Shown piece by piece: positions 25,015 to 32,193 of a DNA stretch of 47,229 bases (the first letter of the stretch is position 1; the number at the start of each line of letters is the position of its first letter). The translations under genes and the position numbers were made by a program. Under the pieces are notes generated by a model. It saw nothing but the letters and a program-made list of their open reading frames with translations, searched no databases and was not told the origin of the DNA. Origin of the DNA: an uncultured Bacteroidales bacterium (GTDB lineage: Bacteria; Bacteroidota; Bacteroidia; Bacteroidales; UBA932); the NCBI GenBank assembly GCA_945874155.1, contig CAMCFO010000021.1, forward strand, positions 1-47,229. The letters are read 5' to 3'.

Positions 25015-25793
25015 AGGCTATGATATTTGCTGCCGGTCTGGGAACGCGTCTCAAGCCTCTGACCGATACTATGCCCAAGGCGCTGGTGACTGTGGACGGC
25101 AAACCCCTTATTGAAATCATAGCCCGCAAACTCAGGGACAGCGGTTTCAGGGAGGCAGTGGTGAATGTGCACCATTTTGCGGATATGATTTGCGAATGGG
25201 TTGATGTTCAGGATATTATGGATATCCGTGTGAGCGATGAGAGGGCTCGGCTGCTTGAAACAGGAGGCGGTATTCTGCACGCCAGGGAGTTGCTCCAGGG
25301 CAGCGGGGCATTTCTGGTGCACAATGTGGACATACTCTCCAATGCAGATTTGAGCTGGCTTTCAGGACAGCACAGGGACGATGCTCTCGCCACTTTGCTG
25401 GTCAGTCCAAGAGAGTCTTCCCGGCATTTTCTTTTCAGGAGAAGTGATATGCGACTTGCAGGATGGGAGAATGTCAAAACCGGGGAGAGGCTTATGGCCA
25501 TTGACGTATCCGTGTCCGATTGCATTTCGTTGTCATTTTCAGGCATCCATATCATAAGCGATGCCGTGTTCCCCATTATGGAAGATTATATTTCCGGACT
25601 ATGTCCATCCCTGTCCTCCACAGCCCTTGAAACTTCATCCGGCTCTGCTCCGAAATTCTCCATAAGGGACTTCTATCTGTGGGCAGCTTCGCACTACCCC
25701 ATATACGGAATCAACGACCCCAACCTGCGCCTTTTGGATGTAGGCAAAGTGGGGTCGCTGAATCAGGCTTCGGACTTCCTCGCTACTTGCTGA
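25011..25793 (+). CDS. MurU-like sugar-1-phosphate nucleotidyltransferase
   Basis: 260 residues of the nucleotidyltransferase fold: AAGLGTRLKPLTDTMPKAL at 7-25 binds the nucleotide, ETGGGIL and HNVDIL (the metal-binding Asp) follow, and IRDFYLW lies near the C-terminus. MurU makes UDP-MurNAc from MurNAc-1-phosphate, bypassing de novo UDP-MurNAc synthesis and fosfomycin-sensitive MurA. The overlap with the AmgK-like kinase supports this pathway assignment over generic glucose-1-phosphate activity. Its 3' end overlaps the converging small gene by 11 bp. Confidence 0.85.
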   Translation: MKAMIFAAGLGTRLKPLTDTMPKALVTVDGKPLIEIIARKLRDSGFREAVVNVHHFADMICEWVDVQDIMDIRVSDERARLLETGGGILHARELLQGSGAFLVHNVDILSNADLSWLSGQHRDDALATLLVSPRESSRHFLFRRSDMRLAGWENVKTGERLMAIDVSVSDCISLSFSGIHIISDAVFPIMEDYISGLCPSLSSTALETSSGSAPKFSIRDFYLWAASHYPIYGINDPNLRLLDVGKVGSLNQASDFLATC

Positions 25794-26016
25794 GTTTCTC
25801 TATCGCCTTGCGCAAGATATTGAGTACAATCCGGTCAAAAGGAATGGTTCCCGAAAAACTGTGGATGGCGCTGGCTGTCAGTGAAGCAGGGGAATAGGCG
25901 AATTTTACTTTTTTGTATTTCTTCCTGACTTCTTTTCCCTTTCTGACAATCTGTTTGGAAAGCTTTTTCTGAGCCGCCTCAAGTGCCTTCAAGTCTTTGA
26001 TTTTCAGATAGTCCAT
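25783..26016 (-). CDS. Small basic protein of unknown function
   Basis: 77 residues, rich in Lys and Arg, with LEAAQKKLSKQIVRKGKEV in the first half and no signal or membrane segment. No family recognised. The ATG at 26016 is preceded by GAGGAGGA at 6 nt spacing, stronger than the in-frame TTG at 26022. It is the last gene of an operon behind a holin-III-like membrane protein and a YtxH protein, where small genes of this kind recur in Bacteroidota. Its tail overlaps murU on the other strand by 11 bp. Confidence 0.6.
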   Translation of the reverse strand: MDYLKIKDLKALEAAQKKLSKQIVRKGKEVRKKYKKVKFAYSPASLTASAIHSFSGTIPFDRIVLNILRKAIEKLSK

Positions 26017-26018
26017 AC

Positions 26019-26387
26019 TCAATCCTCCTCCTCTTCATCCTTTTCCTCGAAGAAAATACCAATGAACATCTTGACCAGACCATTGATAAAAAGTTTCTTC
26101 CTCAGAAACACCAGAACAATCAGCAGCACAAGGAAAAATGCCGACACCAGGAAAGCTCCCAATGCGTAATTGTGCATCAACTGCCCAATAAGCAAAATAC
26201 ATCCGAAGGCAGCAGTCGTGAGTACAATTCCTCCGAGAGAGAGGAAAAGCACTGCAAGCAATATGCGGTGGAGAGTGACTGAAAGGCCCTTCGCAGTTTT
26301 CAGCTTGAGCTCGTCAATTCTGAGGTCGATATACTCGCCGGCGCTTTTCCCGAATTCCTCTACGGGTTGTGTTAATCTGCTGTCCAT
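26019..26387 (-). CDS. Phage-holin superfamily III-like membrane protein
   Basis: 122 residues. A soluble N-terminal helix (about 1-35) is followed by two long hydrophobic segments (about 42-70 and 75-95) and a very acidic tail (FEEKDEEEED). The layout matches the Phage_holin_3_6 / Actinobacterial holin-X family, which despite its name is chromosomal here and not linked to phage genes. The ATG overlaps the ytxH stop by one base (TGATG), so translation is probably coupled. Function is likely in envelope stress or membrane organisation (inference). Confidence 0.7.
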   Translation of the reverse strand: MDSRLTQPVEEFGKSAGEYIDLRIDELKLKTAKGLSVTLHRILLAVLFLSLGGIVLTTAAFGCILLIGQLMHNYALGAFLVSAFFLVLLIVLVFLRKKLFINGLVKMFIGIFFEEKDEEEED

Positions 26388-26704
26388 CAGGCTTCTTCCG
26401 CTACTTGTTCTTCAATGTCATCCTCGTAGCCGCTCAGGGCCTTTTCCAGTTTGCGGAGCTGCGCAAGTATGGCGGCCTTGCCCTCTTCCTTGAGCTGTGA
26501 GCCTTCCTTTGAGAGCATATCCTTGAGCGTGGCCATTTCCTCACGCAATTTGTCAGCTTCCTCCCTGGCCTTCTCACCGCCTTCTGCAGCCATTTCCTTG
26601 AGCTTTTTACGTGTTTCGGAACCTTTGTCCGGTGCCAGCAGTATTCCTGCCGCTACTCCTATCGCCGCTCCGGCGAGCAGAGCAAAAAATGAATTTCCTC
26701 TCAT
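26387..26704 (-). CDS. YtxH-domain protein
   Basis: 105 residues. The N-terminal glycine-rich hydrophobic segment FFALLAGAAIGVAAGILLAP followed by KGSETRKKL is the YtxH signature. The rest is a charged helix (EEADKLREEMATLKDML) ending in an acidic tail. In Bacillus, YtxH belongs to a general-stress group; in Bacteroidota such genes travel with holin-III-like genes, as seen here. It is the first gene of the three-gene operon. Confidence 0.8.
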   Translation of the reverse strand: MRGNSFFALLAGAAIGVAAGILLAPDKGSETRKKLKEMAAEGGEKAREEADKLREEMATLKDMLSKEGSQLKEEGKAAILAQLRKLEKALSGYEDDIEEQVAEEA

Positions 26705-26718
26705 AATTTCTGAATTTT

Positions 26719-26775
26719 AACGCTCAGACTGGCCTGATGCACAGCAAAAGGCCTCAGTCCAAACCCTTCAGCGTT
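26719..26775. other. Bulged stem-loop between the tandem hydrolase and ytxH
   Basis: An outer pair AACGCT (26719-26724) / AGCGTT (26770-26775) encloses an inner pair GACTGGCC (26727-26734) / GGCCTCAGTC (26750-26759, 2-nt bulge). It may end the hydrolase transcript or form part of the ytxH leader. There is no T run on the minus strand after it, so a classic intrinsic terminator is doubtful. Confidence 0.35.
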
Positions 26776-26786
26776 TGCCGCAAAAA

Positions 26787-28529
26787 TCAATCCACAAAGC
26801 CCTTGCGTTTGAGGAAGTCCCAGATGCGGTCCAGATGGGTGTAGCTGCCTGTCCCCGGAGAGCATTTGTGCTGGAAGCAGTGATTGCGGGTGGCGAGGGT
26901 GTGCAGGTCGCACTGTATGCCCATAGCCCGCATCTTTTCCCAGCATTTGACAGAATTCATCGCAGCCCATCCGTCAGCATCGCCGTGGATGAAAATCATA
27001 GGGGCTGTCTTGAGGTCGAAGGAGAATTCAGGTACTAGTATGTCAGCATCCTCGTTGCCTCCGTGAGTGTTGTGATTGTCAATTCCGTCCGTCAAGGCGT
27101 AGGCTGGATATATGCCCACTCCCCACTGCACGTTGCAAGGCACTTTCCAATCGAGCTCATCTATAGGCCAATAGGACCTGTGCAGAGATGAGGTCACTCC
27201 CATAAGGGTGAGGTGACCGCCTGCTGAACTGCCCATAATGCCTATTTTGTCCGGGTCCAGTCCTCGTGAAGCTGCTTCGCTCCGGACTATGCGTATGGTC
27301 CTCTGCAAGTCTTCCCAGGCAGTGGTGTGCTTTGAAAGTCCTTCAGGGCGAGGTGTGCGGTATTTGAGAGTGACCACGGTCATACCCTTCTCATTCAAAT
27401 AGCGTCTTGCCGGAACCACTTCAAAGCCGTCCGGGTCGTTATTGGTGTATGCTCCTCCGGAGTAAATAATCTGTATGGCCTTGGTTGTGAGGTTCTTCGG
27501 GATGTGCCATTCGATATAGGGTTTGCACTGGTGGTCCTGGGCATCAGGCATCTTTCCTTCGGGCCAAACGTCTTCCCGGATTACCTCCGCACGAGCATCG
27601 TCGCTGTCATAGACATCCATAAACGGCACTTCGGCTTCTATTTTGCCCAACCAGCCCATCTGGCGGAGGAATTCAACTCCCCGTTCAAAACCTAAAACTG
27701 TGTGTCCCGTGTCTGCATAAAGATGGAGTTCTGCCGGTATGTGCATCCTGCGCAATTGCCTGTAAACCAGGGTGGAAGTAGTCGGAGTGTAAGGGTCGAG
27801 TCCTCCGTGGTGAAGGCTCATCGGGCAGGTCTTCCCGTCGAATTTGAAGACCTTGCTCAACTGGACATCAGTGCCGTAGCCTTCACGCAGTGCAGGGGTG
27901 CCGGTCTCACCGTCGGTGGTGCCGTAAGCCGGAGCATTGACTATTGCGATGTTGATGTGGCAGGGGAGGGAGTCAATCTTGTCTATCGGCTCGTATGCCC
28001 TTGTCTGGGAACTTGTTGCAAGCAGCAGGGCAAGGTGGGAACCTGCCGACATCGAAATAGTGCCGATTTTCTCCGGGTCAAAACCTCTTTTGGCGGCTTC
28101 CCTGCGCACTAGCCTTATGGCTCTCTGCCCGTCTTCCCAGGCAGTCTGATAAATAGGAAGCCCCTGCGGACGCGGAGTCCTATAGACTAGATTGACGCAT
28201 TGAAAGCCCAGCTCAGTCAGCTTTTCAGACCAGTTCTTTATGTGGTCCACATCATACAGGCACTCATAAGAGCCCCCTGAAATCAGCACCACACAACCTC
28301 CGTTGCGCTTGTCGGCAGATGGAGCCTCAAACCATTCGAGATAGGGAGCACGATGTTTGTCTGCATTGAAATCAGCCTGTCGCGTCGCGTCAATCATAGC
28401 CGCAATCTGATGCCCCTGTGCATCCGGCATCTTTCCCTTGGGCCACAAGTTCATTCTTTCGTTGGCCTGCACTGCCAAGCCGGAAGTTAGCAAAACTGTA
28501 CCGATCAGCAGTGTGTAAAATCTTTTCAT
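26787..28529 (-). CDS. Secreted tandem alpha/beta-hydrolase (two esterase domains)
   Basis: 580 residues with a signal peptide (about 1-22). It contains two copies of the same alpha/beta-hydrolase fold: 25 to about 300 and 320-580. Both copies start with almost the same motif (WPKGKMPDAQGHQ at 29, WPEGKMPDAQDHQ at 322). Domain 1 has SMSAG with Ser161 where GxSxG is normal, plus Asp245 and His276. Domain 2 has GSSAG with Ser435, an Asp around 517-519, and His550. Oxyanion motifs SGGSY and SGGAY are also duplicated. The fold is that of carbohydrate esterases and feruloyl/acetyl-xylan esterases, but the substrate is unknown. Both catalytic sets look complete, so both halves may be active. Confidence 0.78.
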   Translation of the reverse strand: MKRFYTLLIGTVLLTSGLAVQANERMNLWPKGKMPDAQGHQIAAMIDATRQADFNADKHRAPYLEWFEAPSADKRNGGCVVLISGGSYECLYDVDHIKNWSEKLTELGFQCVNLVYRTPRPQGLPIYQTAWEDGQRAIRLVRREAAKRGFDPEKIGTISMSAGSHLALLLATSSQTRAYEPIDKIDSLPCHINIAIVNAPAYGTTDGETGTPALREGYGTDVQLSKVFKFDGKTCPMSLHHGGLDPYTPTTSTLVYRQLRRMHIPAELHLYADTGHTVLGFERGVEFLRQMGWLGKIEAEVPFMDVYDSDDARAEVIREDVWPEGKMPDAQDHQCKPYIEWHIPKNLTTKAIQIIYSGGAYTNNDPDGFEVVPARRYLNEKGMTVVTLKYRTPRPEGLSKHTTAWEDLQRTIRIVRSEAASRGLDPDKIGIMGSSAGGHLTLMGVTSSLHRSYWPIDELDWKVPCNVQWGVGIYPAYALTDGIDNHNTHGGNEDADILVPEFSFDLKTAPMIFIHGDADGWAAMNSVKCWEKMRAMGIQCDLHTLATRNHCFQHKCSPGTGSYTHLDRIWDFLKRKGFVD

Positions 28530-28654
28530 ATTATTGTCAGTATGTAGGGTTTATTGAGATTTGTTGACTTTGTCCGGATTATTATTGAACTAGAGTTTCG
28601 CAAGTCAGTAATCCGCGCCGGAAAACAGTCAGCGGCAAGGCTGGACAAAAATGC

Positions 28655-29128
28655 TTATTTCAGGCTTCTGTTGGCATAAGAGGCAATGCAGTCCGGGAGC
28701 TCGATTGAATATTCAGGATCATCGACCAGTGGGGAGGTGAGCAACATATCCGCTGTGGTCCTGTTTGTTGCAAAGGCAATGTTGTAGAGGGCGGCAAGTC
28801 TGGTCAGTGCGGATACGTCATTCTGATGTCCTTGCACAATAAGATTGTCGCAGAAGAATATCAGCATATTTATTTTTTGCTCGGCAATCATAGCGCCTAT
28901 CTGCTGGTCTCCTCCCAACGGACCGGAGAAAAGCCTTGTGACCTTCTTTTCAAATGGGCGTATCAGTTTCCCTTCCTCCTCGATAACGAGTTCGGAGATG
29001 AGTCTTCCTGTGGTACCTGTTGCCCAAATATTGTATTTTGCAAGCATTTTCCAATTGAACTTCACCCAGTCGATAAGTTCTTTCTTTCGTCCGTCGTGAG
29101 CGACAAGTGCAATATTGATTTCTTTCAT
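28655..29128 (-). CDS. mgsA: Methylglyoxal synthase
   Basis: Converts dihydroxyacetone phosphate to methylglyoxal and phosphate, a bypass that relieves phosphate limitation or sugar-phosphate stress. 157 residues with ALVAHDGRK, the phosphate loop WATGTTG (35-41), SGPLGGDQQIGA with catalytic Asp74, and QGHQNDV with His101. All residues required for catalysis are present. The 125-nt gap to the hydrolase downstream and a 63-nt gap upstream contain no further gene. Confidence 0.94.
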   Translation of the reverse strand: MKEINIALVAHDGRKKELIDWVKFNWKMLAKYNIWATGTTGRLISELVIEEEGKLIRPFEKKVTRLFSGPLGGDQQIGAMIAEQKINMLIFFCDNLIVQGHQNDVSALTRLAALYNIAFATNRTTADMLLTSPLVDDPEYSIELPDCIASYANRSLK

Positions 29129-29191
29129 AGTCTTATTGTCTTTATGCTTCGGAATCCTTTTTGTGCCTCAAAAATTGTGCTTCAGGATAAT

Positions 29192-30919
29192 TTATATGAT
29201 TTCCTCCATACGGACGAGTTCCCAGCCGCAGAACTGCATAATGATTTTGTGGAGTCGGGTGCCCTGACGGAGAACTTCGACGCGAGGTGCTGAGGCATAG
29301 CCATTGATTTGCTCGACGGCCTGCTGCCATTGAGCCTCGGCTTTGGCCTCGAAGTCTTTTTTCGGAAGGTATTTTACTTCAAGGATATAGCTATGCTCTG
29401 ATTTGTAGTGGGTCAGGTTCGGGAGGAGGAAGAAGTCGCAGTAGCCGTGCTGGACTTCGACTTCGGGAGCGGTGAGATAGTAGTCGTTGAGGTTGAGGTA
29501 GGCGAGGAAGAAACCCTGGATGTTGCGCTCTCCCTCGATGCTGTCACGCACTGACGACTGGTTTCTGTAGCAGTCGGCCATATATTGCAGGGCTTCACGC
29601 CAGTTGCCGTCAAAGGCCATTTTGGTGAAGTATGTTTTCAGTTTAGACTGGCGCACGTCGCAAGCGTTTTCGTAATTCTCTATGAGGTAGGAATAGTACT
29701 GTTTTCGGACGTTGTTGTTCGGAATCCCAAGAATCAACTGTGAACCATAGGTGCCGGTGATGGTCAGCATACCATAGTAGAACAGCAGGCTCGGGAATAC
29801 CTCCGGGTCAGTCATATCCATAGCCGAGAAGGAAGTCCTCAGATCGGCGACAATCTGCCCCTCCTCAATCACCTTCATCAGCACTCCCTTGCGGTTGCCG
29901 TCCAGTTTGTCCAACTGAATGAGTTTCTTGAGTTTGCTGTAATCGGTGCGGGTGTTGTTGTCCAGCATTTCCTCGGGAGCGTGACCGGAATTGACATAAT
30001 GTCTCAGGTAGTAAAGCACCATATCGCAGTTGAAGACCGTGTTGCCGTCTCCGAGACATTGCTTTGCGAAACAATAGTTGTCGTACCAAGGCCTCATATC
30101 CTCAATCATATCCTCTATGTCGCAGTTAGCAGGGAGCATCCCCACGCTCTTGTAGTACAGGAACATATCCCGCACATCCGCGGTGGAGAACCCGAGCATC
30201 TTGTCCAGTTCAGGCTGGGTGGAAGCGTTCCAGCCGATGTTGAAACCGCTGGTGAGGTCGTCGAGTGTGACGGGGCTTACTCCGGTGAGGAAGATGCGCT
30301 CGAAATTGCCCTTGAACTTCTTGAAAAGGTCCCGGTAGAATCCGTCGGCGTGGGTGATGGCGTGATAGACTTCTTCGCCCTGTTCGTTCAGAACCACGTT
30401 GGTGAAGTTGTCGTATTCGTCGATTATCAGGTATAAGGGAATCTGGAATTCTTTGGCCATCCGTGTGATGTACACCAACTTGTCGTTGGAATCGCTTTGC
30501 TTGAAATATTCGTCAAGAAAATAGTCAGGATAATCCGCGGCGTATTTATGCGCAAATCCATCCAGGCACACGGTAAGATACGAATTGAATTTCTCTTCCA
30601 ATTGTTTGATGTTTCCCCCAATCTGCGAGAAGTCAAGAGAAAGCACCTGATAGTGATTCCTGAGCGGAGTGGGATGCTGCCCGATGTACAGGCCACCGAA
30701 GAGCCGCTCGAAATCCCCCGCAGCAGCCTTGTCGTAATAGAGCCGCATCATATTGAGGAACAGACTCTTGCCGAACCTGCGCGGGCGGATGAATATCAGA
30801 GTGCGGGACTGTCTTTCAAGTTCATCAATATACATTGACTTGTCCACATAGTACAAGTTCTGCTCAATCACCGACCTGAAATCGGAGACCCCATAAGGTA
30901 TTTGCTTAATCTGTTCCAT
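29192..30919 (-). CDS. AAA-ATPase-like / PD-(D/E)XK nuclease protein, copy A
   Basis: 575 residues. The N-terminal AAA-ATPase-like domain (PF09820 type) has PRRFGKS as Walker A (46-52) and YLIIDEYDNF as Walker B (163-172). The C-terminal DUF1703/PDDEXK_9 domain has a nuclease-like core: Asp495 in HGYCDFFLLP and Glu514-x-Lys516 in ILEVKYL. Such genes are expanded in Bacteroidales and Firmicutes genomes, and their function is unknown. Residues 1-310 are identical to copy B at 32186-33910; residues 391-456 and 539-575 differ in blocks. The leader is also shared. It is probably a paralogous, recently duplicated unit. Confidence 0.85.
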   Translation of the reverse strand: MEQIKQIPYGVSDFRSVIEQNLYYVDKSMYIDELERQSRTLIFIRPRRFGKSLFLNMMRLYYDKAAAGDFERLFGGLYIGQHPTPLRNHYQVLSLDFSQIGGNIKQLEEKFNSYLTVCLDGFAHKYAADYPDYFLDEYFKQSDSNDKLVYITRMAKEFQIPLYLIIDEYDNFTNVVLNEQGEEVYHAITHADGFYRDLFKKFKGNFERIFLTGVSPVTLDDLTSGFNIGWNASTQPELDKMLGFSTADVRDMFLYYKSVGMLPANCDIEDMIEDMRPWYDNYCFAKQCLGDGNTVFNCDMVLYYLRHYVNSGHAPEEMLDNNTRTDYSKLKKLIQLDKLDGNRKGVLMKVIEEGQIVADLRTSFSAMDMTDPEVFPSLLFYYGMLTITGTYGSQLILGIPNNNVRKQYYSYLIENYENACDVRQSKLKTYFTKMAFDGNWREALQYMADCYRNQSSVRDSIEGERNIQGFFLAYLNLNDYYLTAPEVEVQHGYCDFFLLPNLTHYKSEHSYILEVKYLPKKDFEAKAEAQWQQAVEQINGYASAPRVEVLRQGTRLHKIIMQFCGWELVRMEEII

Positions 30920-30920
30920 A

Positions 30921-30963
30921 GTACATCAGCTTGCCTTTCAAACAGGCACATCTGCAAATGTAC
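30921..30963 (-). promoter_or_regulatory. Shared promoter/leader of copy A
   Basis: Contains a minus-strand TACATTTG (-7 type) at 30955-30962, an inverted pair GTACAT (30921-30926) / ATGTAC (30958-30963), and a hairpin TGCCT/AGGCA at 30932-30948. The block is identical to 33912-33954 upstream of copy B. The long inverted pair could be an operator overlapping the promoter. Confidence 0.45.
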
Positions 30964-31075
30964 GAAAATATAATGTGATTATGATTATTTATGTTTCGTA
31001 AATGCGAAACATCTAAAAGCTGAGGTGGGGCAGATTTACAAGGACTTTTGCTCCTGGATAAATTTAGCGATAAAT

Positions 31076-32011
31076 TTACTGTTCGGCCAGAAACCGGAAC
31101 ACATAAGGCATTACCACGTCGTCCTTTTCCCCGCCTACTAATGAGGCCATCCCGTTGAGATTTGCGTTGTTGAATCCGTGGCTGGCGCCCTGAATAGGAT
31201 ACAGGACCGCTGACGGATATTTTACAACAGCTTGTTCGGAATACTTGATGTCAACAATAAAATCGTTGGTTCCGTGCAGAATGATGACGTCGTTGGGGTA
31301 TGTGCCTATATTTGCATAGACATCGTAGTCCTTGATTGAGTCAACAAACGCTTCGCTCATTCCCATAGAGCCAAATCCGCCGCTCAGGTTGCCTAAACTG
31401 CCGGAATCTCCTCCGCCGGAGATGGAACTGAATTTGGAAACCAGTTCAGGTATGTTGAACGCAGGATAGAAAAGAATCATTCCCTTGATGTCCGCTGCGT
31501 GTTTCTCCGCGACCAGAGCCGTAACAAGACCTCCCTGACTTGATCCGAGCACGAATAACTTTCCAGGGTCAATATTGTCAAGGGTCCTGATTTTTGCGAG
31601 TACCACCTCAAGGTCTTCCATTTCGGTAAAGACTGTCATTTCCTCGGTAGTCCTTCCCTTGCTCCTGCTCTCCTCGCAGGCCCCACAGAAGTCAAAGCAA
31701 TATGCAGCATAGCCTTGTTCGGCAAGATATTGCGCGTAAGGAGCCATAGCTGCGTGAGTAAGGGACGAACTGTGTGACAGCACGATTGCCGGCAACGGAC
31801 CTTCTTTCCCTTCGGGCGCATATAGAAGGCCATAGATGTCGATGTCTCCGGACGTGCAATGCAATTCCTCGATGACGGTTTTGTATGCTGTCTGGGGTTC
31901 TTCTTCCGAATTCTCAGTATCTTCCGGGTTTTTTGTCGTACACGATGACATCGAAGTCATCGCAACTGAGCAGCATAGCATCGCTGCAAAGATTTTAATT
32001 ATGATTTTCAT
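31076..32011 (-). CDS. Lipoprotein alpha/beta-hydrolase (dienelactone hydrolase-like)
   Basis: 311 residues from the ATG at 32011, chosen because it starts a lipoprotein signal ending MSSC (Cys24); the open frame continues 14 codons upstream without a signal. The catalytic core has LGSSQGG with Ser158, HGTNDFIVD with the acid residue, and GASHGF with the histidine. A Gly/Ser-rich insert (SSISGGGDSGSLGN) sits in the cap region. The fold fits serine esterases/peptidases of the DLH type; substrate not inferable. It lies between the two ATPase/nuclease copies on the same strand, with its own promoter-like element upstream. Confidence 0.8.
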   Translation of the reverse strand: MKIIIKIFAAMLCCSVAMTSMSSCTTKNPEDTENSEEEPQTAYKTVIEELHCTSGDIDIYGLLYAPEGKEGPLPAIVLSHSSSLTHAAMAPYAQYLAEQGYAAYCFDFCGACEESRSKGRTTEEMTVFTEMEDLEVVLAKIRTLDNIDPGKLFVLGSSQGGLVTALVAEKHAADIKGMILFYPAFNIPELVSKFSSISGGGDSGSLGNLSGGFGSMGMSEAFVDSIKDYDVYANIGTYPNDVIILHGTNDFIVDIKYSEQAVVKYPSAVLYPIQGASHGFNNANLNGMASLVGGEKDDVVMPYVFRFLAEQ

Positions 32012-32050
32012 AATGTCCCGAGCGTTTTCATAATTCACTCTTCGGAACTG

Positions 32051-32058
32051 CAAATATA
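32051..32058 (-). promoter_or_regulatory. Putative -7 element for the lipoprotein hydrolase
   Basis: TATATTTG followed by CAG on the minus strand, 39 nt before the ATG at 32011. The -33 region is loosely matched (TTTCCCG). Confidence 0.45.
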
Positions 32059-32124
32059 TGAATTTCTACGGGAAAGTGTGCCGAATAATATGGACATTCA
32101 CTCGTCACGAAAATCAAGTCAAAA

Positions 32125-32193
32125 ATGATGGAACTGCTCGTCTGGGACATCAGCGAGCGCAGCCAGTTTGCCCTCGACAGCTATTTTAAATAA
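32125..32193 (+). other. Possible remnant coding tail converging on copy B
   Basis: A short frame, 22 codons then TAA, beginning MMELLVWDISERSQ and ending DSYFK. Codon choice and composition look coding, and it opens abruptly, like the 3' end of a displaced gene. It overlaps the stop codon of copy B by a few bases on the opposite strand. No family recognised; could be a chance open frame. Confidence 0.25.

Noticed and set aside
26019..26387. Prophage marker because of the holin-like gene
   Set aside because: No other phage genes nearby; this family is common on chromosomes next to ytxH.
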